Shown here piece after piece: positions 1-5,775 of a stretch of 18,297 bases of DNA (the first letter of the stretch is position 1; each line of letters opens with the position of its first letter). A program made the position numbers and the translations under genes. The stretch covers positions 1 to 18,297 of the forward strand of contig JBBSLC010000054.1 in assembly GCA_038255685.1 (NCBI GenBank), read 5' to 3'. This DNA comes from CADCSY01 sp038255685. GTDB taxonomy: Bacteria > Actinomycetota > Acidimicrobiia > Acidimicrobiales > CADCSY01. The notes below the pieces were generated by a model. The model was not told where the DNA came from. It was given only the letters and a program-made list of their open reading frames with translations, and did no database searches.

Positions 1-62
1 ACGGCAGCGCAGCGCTCTGGTGAGGCTGCGATGGTGGTGCGCTCCGTCGCCTGGTCGGTCAT
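1..62 (-). CDS. SRPBCC (START/polyketide cyclase-like) family protein, N-terminal fragment
   Basis: Only the first 20 codons lie in the window; the gene reads leftward off the edge. The translation from the ATG at 62-60 begins MTDQATERTTIAASPERCAA, which resembles the start of actinobacterial SRPBCC proteins: a first beta strand, then an 'I-A-A-S-P-E-R' turn leading into helix 1. Such proteins form a hydrophobic-ligand-binding helix-grip fold; the ligand cannot be inferred. A GTG codon directly before the ATG (65-63) is an alternative start, and a GGAGGAG stretch lies 12 bases upstream of the ATG. The gene is in the same orientation as the membrane protein and pimB genes upstream of it. In M. 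tuberculosis an SRPBCC protein (Rv2185c) also lies near pimB (Rv2188c), which supports the call. Little can be said with so short a fragment. Confidence 0.6.
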   Translation of the reverse strand, partial: MTDQATERTTIAASPERCAA

Positions 63-131
63 CACCTACGTCGTCTCCTCCCCGGGATGCGGGCCCGTGG
101 TCGGGTTGCATCATGGCCCACGTCGCGCCTG

Positions 132-602
132 TCAGCCGACCTGAGAGGACGACCCCTTCGACGGGAAGCTCCCGTGACGTGCTGCCCAGAGGCCGCACGC
201 GCCCAGGCCGAAGGTCGGGACGAGGACGCCGAAGGCGAGCGGCGTGAAGGGGCGGACGCCGGCGGTGGCGAGGGCGACGGCCGTCTGCACCGCCAGCGCC
301 CCGAGGAGCAGCCGACGAACCGCACCGGGTGCGCTCCCGGTGAGGAGGAACACGCCGGCGACGGACAGCTCCTCACGCCGGCTCCGACCGGCGGCGACGA
401 CGAGTGCTCCAGCGAAGGCGGCGAGCCCGAGCGCGAACAGCGCCAGATCGACGACCGCGGCGGGCAGCGCGAGTGCGTCGGGTGCTGCGGCTGCGCCGAC
501 GGCGAGCGTCGTGAACACCGCCGTGCCCACGAGTGCGGTGCGGACGATCGGCCTGCCTGCCTGGGGCGACGACGTCGGGGAGAGGGGGACCGGGCCGCTC
601 AC
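132..602 (-). CDS. Conserved four-helix membrane protein of unknown function
   Basis: This 156-residue protein has a short hydrophilic N-terminus and about four hydrophobic segments (near residues 20-42, 47-69, 93-113 and 118-140), so it should sit in the cytoplasmic membrane. The loop 'SRREELSVAGVFLLTGSAP' and the C-terminal 'RPFTPLAFGVLVPTFGLG...WAARHG' look like conserved signatures of a small actinobacterial family that I have no function for. The GTG start overlaps the pimB stop by 4 bases (GTGA at 602-599), so its translation is probably coupled to pimB, and it is the last gene of the sepH-pimB block. Its place after a lipid mannosyltransferase suggests a role at the membrane, perhaps with lipid-linked sugars, but that is only inference from context. 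Confidence 0.75.
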   Translation of the reverse strand: MSGPVPLSPTSSPQAGRPIVRTALVGTAVFTTLAVGAAAAPDALALPAAVVDLALFALGLAAFAGALVVAAGRSRREELSVAGVFLLTGSAPGAVRRLLLGALAVQTAVALATAGVRPFTPLAFGVLVPTFGLGACGLWAARHGSFPSKGSSSQVG

Positions 603-1741
603 GCCCGACCGTCCACGGACCCGGCCATGCCGAGGATGGCGTCGTGCAGACGGCTGGCGAGGAGGTCGTAGGTGAAGGCATCGATCGCGCGTGCTCGGCC
701 GGCTGCGCCCATGGCCAGTCGTCGGTCCTCGTCGTCGAGCAACCCTGCGATCACCGTGGCGACGGCGTGCGGGTCCGAGGGGTCAGCGACGACGACGCCG
801 GTCTCACCGTCTGCGACGGCATCGCGCGCCCCGCCGCTCGCCCCGGCGACCACCGCCACGCCGCACGACGCTGCCTCGAGGAACACGATGCCGAACCCCT
901 CCTGCTCGAGGCCGCCCCACCGGTTCCGGCAGAGCATGGCGAAGAGGTCGCAGGACCCGTAGAGGGCGGGGAGGTCCGGACCGGGGACCTTGCCGAGGAA
1001 CCGGACCGGTGCCCCGCTCGACGACGCCCGACGCTGGAGGCGGGCGGCATCCCTGCCGGTGCCAGCGATCGCCACCGTCAGGTCGGGGTGACTCGACCGC
1101 AGCACCGCTGCCGCGTCGATCAGGACGTCCATGCCCTTCCGGGGCACGAGGCGGCTGACGGAGAGGACGAGCGGTCCTTCGACCGGCAGCCCGAAGTGCG
1201 CCCTCGCAGCGCGGCGGGCTGCAGCGTCGAGCGGGAGGAAGACGTCGGTGTCGACGCCTGGCGGGACGCAGACGGCCGGCAGGGACCGCCCTGCGGCCCG
1301 CGCCGCCTCCGACTCCGGGTACGAGCCGCCGGCGATCGTGAGTGCAGCACCGCGCAGCACGTGCCCGAGCACCGCTCTCGAGCCGGGGAGCCGGCCAGGC
1401 ACCGTGATCTCTGCGCCGTGGAGCACCAGGGCATAGGGCAGGCCGAGCTGTGGGCCGATGGCCCCGACGGGCAGCGCAGGGTCGAGCACGACGGAGGTGG
1501 CACCGACCTCGTCGGCGAGCGCTCGGACGTGGCGCACGAGCGACGGCGTCGGGAGCAGCACCCTGCGATCGAGTCGATCGACGCGGAACGCCTGCTCGGC
1601 ATCGAACGCAGCTGCGTCCGGGTGACCGGTCGTGAGCACCGTGACCTCCTCCGGCGGAAGGCGGCGCCACAGCTCCCACAGGTAGGACTGGATCCCACCG
1701 AGCTTGGGCGGGAAGTCGTTGGTGACGAGCAGGTGCCCCAC
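599..1741 (-). CDS. pimB: GT4-family glycosyltransferase, PimB-type (phosphatidylinositol mannoside alpha-mannosyltransferase)
   Basis: This 380-residue protein has the two Rossmann domains of a GT-B glycosyltransferase. The N-terminus 'TNDFPPKLGGIQSYL' (residues 7-21) closely matches PimB' of mycobacteria (Rv2188c), which transfers the second mannose from GDP-mannose to PIM1 on the cytoplasmic face of the membrane. Other signatures are LHGAE at 108-112, PPGVDTDVF at 160-168, the donor-phosphate-binding 'SRLVPRKG' (R197, K202) and the GT4 E-x7-E motif (E281, E289) in 'EGFGIVFLEA'. The start is GTG at 1741-1739, 5 bases after the sepH stop, so it is almost certainly co-transcribed with sepH; its own stop overlaps the next gene by 4 bases. 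The acceptor in this organism is not certain: other mannolipids or glycolipids are possible if phosphatidylinositol is absent. Confidence 0.85.
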   Translation of the reverse strand: MGHLLVTNDFPPKLGGIQSYLWELWRRLPPEEVTVLTTGHPDAAAFDAEQAFRVDRLDRRVLLPTPSLVRHVRALADEVGATSVVLDPALPVGAIGPQLGLPYALVLHGAEITVPGRLPGSRAVLGHVLRGAALTIAGGSYPESEAARAAGRSLPAVCVPPGVDTDVFLPLDAAARRAARAHFGLPVEGPLVLSVSRLVPRKGMDVLIDAAAVLRSSHPDLTVAIAGTGRDAARLQRRASSSGAPVRFLGKVPGPDLPALYGSCDLFAMLCRNRWGGLEQEGFGIVFLEAASCGVAVVAGASGGARDAVADGETGVVVADPSDPHAVATVIAGLLDDEDRRLAMGAAGRARAIDAFTYDLLASRLHDAILGMAGSVDGRA

Positions 1742-1746
1742 TGCCC

Positions 1747-3498
1747 CTACCCGGCAGGCGCGACGTCCGCGCGCCCGTTGCGGGCAGCGACCTGGGCGCG
1801 GGTGGCACCCGCGCGGAACGTCGGTGTGCGATGGGGGCCGTCCGTCGGCACGGCGGCGCCACCATCGCTCGGCACGGCTGTCTTCTCCGCAGCGACGACC
1901 GGCCTGGCGCGGAGCGGCTCCCTCCGCTGGGGCGCCGCGCCCGTCCTCGCCGGCGCCAGGTTCGAGCGACCGCTGGCTGCGGGGACAGAGGTCGGCCGAG
2001 GGCGCGCACCGTTCACGACGGGTGACGCCTCGGCCGGACTCCGGCCATCGATCCGTTCGGTGCCCGAGGGCCCCTCTCCGGCCATGGCGATCGCACGCAG
2101 GGCCTCGGGTTCTGGCGTCGCCCCGTTCGTCCCGGTCCGACCGACGCCGCTCGCCGACGACGCGGCCCGGTCTGCGACCTCACCCCGGCCAGGTGCCCTG
2201 GTCGAGCTCGTCGCCGGCCTCGACGGGGCCGCATCCGTCACCGGTGCCCTGCGGGCGCCAGGCGCCGGTGCGACTCGCTGCGGCGCCACCCTCTTGGGCG
2301 AAGCCTGCTGCGCCACAGCCTTCTCGGACGAGTTCGCCATTGTCGCAGCCTTCGCCGAAGCAGCCTTCTTCGGGGAGGTCTTCTTGGAGGAGGTCGCCTT
2401 GGGGGCGACCTTCTTCGGCGCAACCTTCTTCGGGGAGGTCTTCTTGGAGGAGGTCGCCTTGGGGGCGACCTTCTTCGGTGCGACCTTCTTCGGTGCGACC
2501 TTCTTTGGCGCAGCCTTCTTCGGCGCAACCTTCTTCGGCGACACCTTTGCCGGCGCGACCGTCTTCGGAGCAGCCTTCTTGGGTCCGGTTGCCTTCGATG
2601 CGACCTTCCTCGACGCGACCTTCCTCGACGCAGCCTTCTTGGACGCGGTCGCCTTCGGTGCGACCGTCCTCGCACCGGACGAGGTCGCCTTGGCCGCGAC
2701 CTTCTTCGCAGCACTCGCTGGCGAGGGAGACGTGCCCCTTGCCCGACGGGGAGACGGCGCCGGCGGTGGTGTCGGACGGGCGGGGCGGCCTCGACGCTTC
2801 GCTGCGTGTCCGAGCTGGTGCGCGAGGCGGTTGTCGGATCGCAGCTCGTCGCTGTCGGGATCGAAGCGCCAGCGCGCCTCTTGGAGGCGTCCGCGGGATC
2901 GGTAGCGGAACCGGATGGCCCACAGGCCGTCGCCGAGCTGGAAGGCGCTCCACCCTGCGTCGAAGTCCTCGTCGAACAGCGCCACCTTGCGCTCGGCGAC
3001 GTTGCGCCGCACGGCCTCGGCGAGCGGGGTCGGCGAGAGCCCGACCCGTGGCTTGTCGAAGTGGAGCTGGAGCGCCGCCGCCACGATCCGCTCCTGCTCG
3101 GCCAGGACCGGGACGGCGAAGCGAGCGACCCAGTCCGGCGTCGCTCCCGCAGCGGTCGCGACCTCCTCGATGCTCCACCCGGCCCGCAGCCGGTCCTGCA
3201 GCTCCCTCGGCGTGAGAGAGCTCGACACGGCGATCGGACGCGACGTCGGCGACGCGTCAGCTGGTGGATCGATCGGGAGCGGGGACGTGCCGCGGTCGTC
3301 GGCGTCGCTCACGTCCTCGCTGACAGGTGGGTCCTCTGCAGCTGCGGTGCCCGGTGCACCGCCCCATGCGCTCGCGTCCAGCTGGGCGAGCGCCGCCCTG
3401 AAGGCCGCGTCGAACGGCACGACGAAGGTGGTCGAGCCGGCGGCGAAGACCAGACCGTCGTTCCCAGCGGTGCGCCCTACCAGGCGGAGCTGCTCCAC
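1747..3498 (-). CDS. sepH: Septation protein SepH (DUF3071) with a long histone-H1-like lysine-rich tail
   Basis: Residues 1-40 and about 90-230 match the DUF3071/SepH core: an N-terminal beta-rich start, then a helix-turn-helix (about 95-148: 'SLTPRELQDRLRAGWSIEEVATAAG', then 'VLAEQERI'), then a 'W-F-D-D-LR..' region near 210-230. In Streptomyces and mycobacteria SepH binds FtsZ through this HTH and stimulates ring assembly. Here the protein is 583 residues, far longer than the roughly 340 I recall for Streptomyces SepH. The extra part has an AT-hook-like KRRGRPARP (residues 234-242) and a tail of PKKVA/SRKVA/SKKTS repeats (about 264-410), then a low-complexity Ala/Pro/Arg/Thr end. The GTG start is preceded by GGGAG at 3508-3504 with a 5-base spacer. 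It heads the sepH-pimB-membrane protein unit. The core call is firm; the role of the tail is unknown. Confidence 0.88.
   Translation of the reverse strand: MEQLRLVGRTAGNDGLVFAAGSTTFVVPFDAAFRAALAQLDASAWGGAPGTAAAEDPPVSEDVSDADDRGTSPLPIDPPADASPTSRPIAVSSSLTPRELQDRLRAGWSIEEVATAAGATPDWVARFAVPVLAEQERIVAAALQLHFDKPRVGLSPTPLAEAVRRNVAERKVALFDEDFDAGWSAFQLGDGLWAIRFRYRSRGRLQEARWRFDPDSDELRSDNRLAHQLGHAAKRRGRPARPTPPPAPSPRRARGTSPSPASAAKKVAAKATSSGARTVAPKATASKKAASRKVASRKVASKATGPKKAAPKTVAPAKVSPKKVAPKKAAPKKVAPKKVAPKKVAPKATSSKKTSPKKVAPKKVAPKATSSKKTSPKKAASAKAATMANSSEKAVAQQASPKRVAPQRVAPAPGARRAPVTDAAPSRPATSSTRAPGRGEVADRAASSASGVGRTGTNGATPEPEALRAIAMAGEGPSGTERIDGRSPAEASPVVNGARPRPTSVPAASGRSNLAPARTGAAPQRREPLRARPVVAAEKTAVPSDGGAAVPTDGPHRTPTFRAGATRAQVAARNGRADVAPAG
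2366..2485 (-). repeat. Tandem duplication of a 60-bp unit inside the sepH tail
   Basis: The units 2366-2425 and 2426-2485 are identical over their first 52 bases and differ by two bases near the end. Each encodes 20 residues, PKKVAPKKVAPKATSSKKTS, in frame. Shorter 15-base PKKVA units surround them (about 2470-2540 and onward). The near-identity, including synonymous positions, points to recent unequal crossing-over or replication slippage, so tail length may vary between strains. Confidence 0.9.
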
Positions 3499-3547
3499 GT
3501 CGGCTCCCAGCGTCGGGCGACCCGACCATCGAGCCGACCGGGGGAGG

Positions 3548-3556
3548 ACGGTAGCA
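3548..3556 (-). promoter_or_regulatory. Candidate extended -10 promoter element of sepH
   Basis: Read on the minus strand the sequence is TGCTACCGT, fitting TG-n-TAnnnT. It lies about 50 bases upstream of the sepH GTG and is the best promoter-like element in the 92-bp gap before sepH. No good -35 hexamer is seen 16-18 bases further up, which is tolerable for an extended -10 site. Transcription from here would give a 5' leader of about 40 bases containing the GGGAG ribosome-binding site at 3504-3508. Confidence 0.4.
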
Positions 3557-3590
3557 GCCGGTTCGCGCCACTTCGTGGACCCTGTCCCTG

Positions 3591-3854
3591 CTACCCGGTG
3601 CGGCGCCGGTGCCGGAGCTCGGGCACGAGACCAGCCTGACCGAGGAGGCGGATCGCCCTTGCCTCGGCGACGTCGACGACGACGGCCTCCCCCGCTCGGC
3701 GGTCGCAGACGAACGTGACCACGCAGTCAGCGCACGCCGTCGTGTGCTGCAGCTCGCAGGCGTTGCAGTCGATGGTCACCACGTCGGACGACTGCGCCGC
3801 AGGGACCGACGCCGACCGTCGCCGTTCGAGCTCATCCATCGCTGCCGTCCACAT
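3591..3854 (-). CDS. Small Cys-rich (probably metal-binding) protein of unknown function
   Basis: The protein is 87 residues from the ATG at 3854-3852. That start is chosen because GGAGG lies 5 bases upstream, whereas the longer reading (from 3923) has no such site. The core is C30-x2-C33-x7-C41-x2-C44 with a further C50, in the context 'TIDCNACEL...TACADCVVTFVC', followed by 'VVVDVAEARAIRLLGQAGLVPELR'. Two CxxC pairs suggest a zinc or iron-sulphur site. I recall similar short proteins in many Actinobacteria (CxDCVVT motif) but no assigned function. It is 92 bp upstream of sepH in the same direction, so it may be co-transcribed with it or have its own promoter in 3855-3998, where I see no strong element. 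Confidence 0.75.
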   Translation of the reverse strand: MWTAAMDELERRRSASVPAAQSSDVVTIDCNACELQHTTACADCVVTFVCDRRAGEAVVVDVAEARAIRLLGQAGLVPELRHRRRTG

Positions 3855-3859
3855 CCGCT

Positions 3860-3864
3860 CCTCC
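3860..3864 (-). promoter_or_regulatory. Ribosome-binding site fixing the start of the 87-residue Cys-rich protein
   Basis: The minus strand reads GGAGG followed by 5 bases and ATG (3854-3852). It is one of the few textbook Shine-Dalgarno sites in the window, so it argues strongly for the shorter start over the upstream in-frame codon at 3923. Confidence 0.7.
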
Positions 3865-3998
3865 ACCCACGTGCACCGTGACCGTCTCCTTCGCTCGGCG
3901 TGGCACCCGTGGCCCTCGGCCACCGACCTCGCCCACCCATCATGCTGAGGGGGTGTGACGGTCCCTTCAGAGCGGCCGCCGGCACGGGTCAGCGGACG

Positions 3999-5447
3999 TC
4001 AGCGCCGCAGTGCGTCGACGAGCTGGCCGACGCCGAGCACGTTGGCGCCGAGGCGACGGGCGCCGTCCCGCACCCGCCGGTCATCCGACACCACGACAGC
4101 AGGTTGGTCCTGAGGCAGCTCGTCGACGAGCGCCAGCAGGACGTCATCGGCCTCGACGCCTGCGGCGGTGAACCGCACGTGCACGCCGAGGTGGCGGGAG
4201 CGGTCAGACGGCGCGCTCGCTGCGTCGTCGCCGTCGAAGACGACCTGGAACGTGGCACCCGTCCTCGCCGCCAGGCCGGCTGCCGCATCGAGGAGCCAAC
4301 GCCGCTGATCGGCGAGGGCGAGCTCACCGCGAGCGCTCAGGGTGACGTTGTAGCCGTCGACGAGGACCAGGGCCCTGGGCACGCGGAGCAGGTGGTCGAC
4401 CGCCTCAGGCGCATCGTCGAAGACCGCCGGTGGCAGCGGCACGGGCTTGCGGGCCGGACCACGACGACGACTGTCCCTCCCGGCGCGCCCGCTCGGATCG
4501 TCGTCCTGGCGGCGCTGCTCGAAGGTGCCTGTCCGTGAGGGAGCACCTTCGCCCAGCGCCGTCGCCCCGAGCTCCCTCGCCGCACGCCCGAGCGCGTCGG
4601 CCAGCGCGCCGACGGCTCTGACGGCATCGGCGACGGCCTCGGCTGCGGCGACGGCTGCGGCGTCGGCTGCCCAGGCATCCGGCCCGCCCACGATCGAGCG
4701 CTCCGAGGACGCCGCCACGTCGACGTGCGCAGCCACCTCGAGCGCTCGGTCTGCTGCGTCGGCACGCGCGCTCGCCTCGTCCGCACGCGCCTGCGCTTCG
4801 TCGGCGCGCGCCTCGGCTGCCTCGGCCCTCGCCTCGGCTGCGGCCAGCGCCTCCACCCAGGTCGGGCGCTCGCCGGCAGGTGGTGCCGCCTGCTCGGCCG
4901 CTGCCGCCTCGAGGTCGGCGATGCGCTTGCGGAGGCGTCCGAGGTCGGATTCAGCGGTGCGTCGGCGCCGCCGCTCGTCCGCGACCTCCGCTCGCAGCCC
5001 ACCGAGCGCCTCGCGCAGCGGGGCGACCTCGCCCTGCACCCGCTCGAGCGCTGCCTTCGCCAGCTCGAGCTGGCGGCCAGCGGCGACGTCCGCCTTCGCG
5101 GCGCGCTCGGCCGCTCGGGCTGCTGCGTCCGCCTCGACGTGCTCGGCAAGCGAGTGCTCCCACCCCGCCGGGCGCCGGAGGAAGAGCAGCGAGGGCTCGT
5201 CGAGCTCGTCGCCGAGGTCGGCGATGTCGACGGTGGCGCACACGTGGCGGCGAAAGGCCTCGTCCTCGTCGAGCACCCGTCGGACGGTGGCGACGGCGTG
5301 GTCGCTCAACCGTGCGAAGCGCACGAAGGGTCGCAGCGCACGAGGGACGGTGATGGGTGGCGACGCACGGAGGCCGACACGTGCGACCTCGAGCGCGACC
5401 TCGCACGCAGGCCGGACGAGCGCGTCGGGTGGCGTCAGCCCGCTCAC
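3999..5447 (-). CDS. Coiled-coil NYN (YacP/PIN-like) domain protein, probable RNA nuclease
   Basis: From the GTG at 5447 the protein is 482 residues. Residues 1-110 form a separate N-terminal domain I cannot name ('LRPFVRFARLSDHAVATVRRVLDEDEAFR'). Residues about 110-270 are Ala/Glu/Arg-rich with heptads such as 'RADEAQARADEASARADAA', a long coiled coil. Residues about 355-482 are a NYN domain of YacP type: 'ALVLVDGYNVT' with D364, 'VVFDGDD' with D405, 'EADDVL' with D434/D435 and 'VVVSDDRRVRD' with D455/D456. These acidic residues are the expected metal-binding site of a PIN-like RNase. Its start overlaps the stop of the zinc-ribbon gene (GTGA, 5447-5444), so the two are translationally coupled. 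A longer in-frame reading upstream runs antiparallel in codon use and overlaps the zinc-ribbon gene, so it is rejected. The RNA target is unknown. Confidence 0.82.
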   Translation of the reverse strand: MSGLTPPDALVRPACEVALEVARVGLRASPPITVPRALRPFVRFARLSDHAVATVRRVLDEDEAFRRHVCATVDIADLGDELDEPSLLFLRRPAGWEHSLAEHVEADAAARAAERAAKADVAAGRQLELAKAALERVQGEVAPLREALGGLRAEVADERRRRRTAESDLGRLRKRIADLEAAAAEQAAPPAGERPTWVEALAAAEARAEAAEARADEAQARADEASARADAADRALEVAAHVDVAASSERSIVGGPDAWAADAAAVAAAEAVADAVRAVGALADALGRAARELGATALGEGAPSRTGTFEQRRQDDDPSGRAGRDSRRRGPARKPVPLPPAVFDDAPEAVDHLLRVPRALVLVDGYNVTLSARGELALADQRRWLLDAAAGLAARTGATFQVVFDGDDAASAPSDRSRHLGVHVRFTAAGVEADDVLLALVDELPQDQPAVVVSDDRRVRDGARRLGANVLGVGQLVDALRR

Positions 5448-5689
5448 CCCGCGCCGGTCGGGCCCTCGCCACCCAGCTCGGCCGCCACCTCGCCGAGCGG
5501 CTCCACCCCCCGGGGAGACCCGCACCACCGGCACGAGACCTCTTCGACGAGCTCCTCGAGCACCTCGGTCCCCTCGACGGTGAGGTCGCCGCCGACGGTG
5601 TAGTGGTGGAAGGCCCTCGTGCGGCGCGTCGCCGTCACATCGAAGCGCGTCAGGTTCCCGCAGGCGGTGCACCGGTAACGGGTCGTCAC
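5444..5689 (-). CDS. Small zinc-ribbon protein of unknown function, coupled to the NYN nuclease gene
   Basis: From the GTG at 5689 the protein is 81 residues. C7-x2-C10 ('YRCTACG') and C53-x2-C56 ('VSCRWCGS') make a four-Cys zinc ribbon, separated by 'TRRTRAFHHYTVGGDLTVE', which looks like a conserved beta hairpin. A GTG 21 bases further up (5710) is possible, but a TACGAT -10 box sits 6 bases before the 5689 start, which fits a leaderless mRNA starting there. It overlaps the NYN nuclease start by 4 bases. Such ribbons often bind nucleic acid or a protein partner, so it may deliver RNA to, or regulate, the nuclease. That is inference from gene coupling only. Confidence 0.72.
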   Translation of the reverse strand: MTTRYRCTACGNLTRFDVTATRRTRAFHHYTVGGDLTVEGTEVLEELVEEVSCRWCGSPRGVEPLGEVAAELGGEGPTGAG

Positions 5690-5695
5690 ACGACG

Positions 5696-5701
5696 ATCGT
5701 A
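5696..5701 (-). promoter_or_regulatory. Leaderless -10 box (TACGAT) of the zinc-ribbon/NYN operon
   Basis: On the minus strand TACGAT is followed by 6 bases (CGTCGT) and then the GTG start. A TAnnnT box at this distance puts the transcription start at or next to the start codon, as in actinobacterial leaderless genes. No convincing -35 is seen at 17 bp; TCGACC lies about 19 bp further upstream. The site is back to back with the promoter of the exonuclease gene on the other strand. Confidence 0.55.
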
Positions 5702-5733
5702 GCGAACCACTCGTGCGCGGGGTCGACATGGAG

Positions 5734-5747
5734 GGAACGCTTGTTCC
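5734..5747. promoter_or_regulatory. LexA/SOS-box-like operator
   Basis: The sequence GGAACGCTTGTTCC has perfect 5-base half-sites (GGAAC / GTTCC) and matches the GAAC-N4-GTTC core of the LexA box used by Actinobacteria and Bacillus (CGAAC-N4-GTTCG type). It overlaps the -35 hexamer of the promoter of the DnaQ-GIY-YIG gene, so bound LexA would block RNA polymerase. Its distance from the left-facing zinc-ribbon promoter (about 33 bp from that -10) means it could affect that promoter as well. Confidence 0.65.
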
Positions 5748-5769
5748 CCGTACAGGTGTTCGCTACCGT
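5741..5769 (+). promoter_or_regulatory. Promoter of the DnaQ/GIY-YIG gene (TTGTTC-N17-TACCGT), leaderless
   Basis: The -35 hexamer TTGTTC (5741-5746) and the -10 TACCGT (5764-5769) are separated by exactly 17 bases. The -10 box is 6 bases before the ATG at 5776, which suggests the mRNA begins at the start codon. The SOS-box-like palindrome covers the -35. The arrangement fixes the start at 5776 rather than the longer in-frame reading from 5713. Confidence 0.65.
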
Positions 5770-5775
5770 TCGTCG

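Noticed and set aside
63..131. Possible terminator or promoter in the gap left of the four-helix membrane protein
   Set aside because: It holds only a short CGGGCCCG palindrome and a GGAGGAG stretch; there is no stem with a T-run and no clear promoter hexamers.
2366..2485. Regular repeats considered as a CRISPR-like array
   Set aside because: The repeats are contiguous, in frame with sepH, and have no spacers; they encode the lysine-rich tail.
533..2905. A 790-codon open frame on the plus strand across pimB and sepH
   Set aside because: It is antisense to two genes with clear family motifs. Its translation is low-complexity Phe/Gly/Ala repeats that mirror the PKKVA codons, as expected for long open frames in very GC-rich DNA.
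5448..5729. Longer N-terminus for the NYN protein (94 more residues)
   Set aside because: The extra part is Arg/Pro-rich shadow sequence of the zinc-ribbon gene, and the GTGA overlap gives a natural start at 5447.
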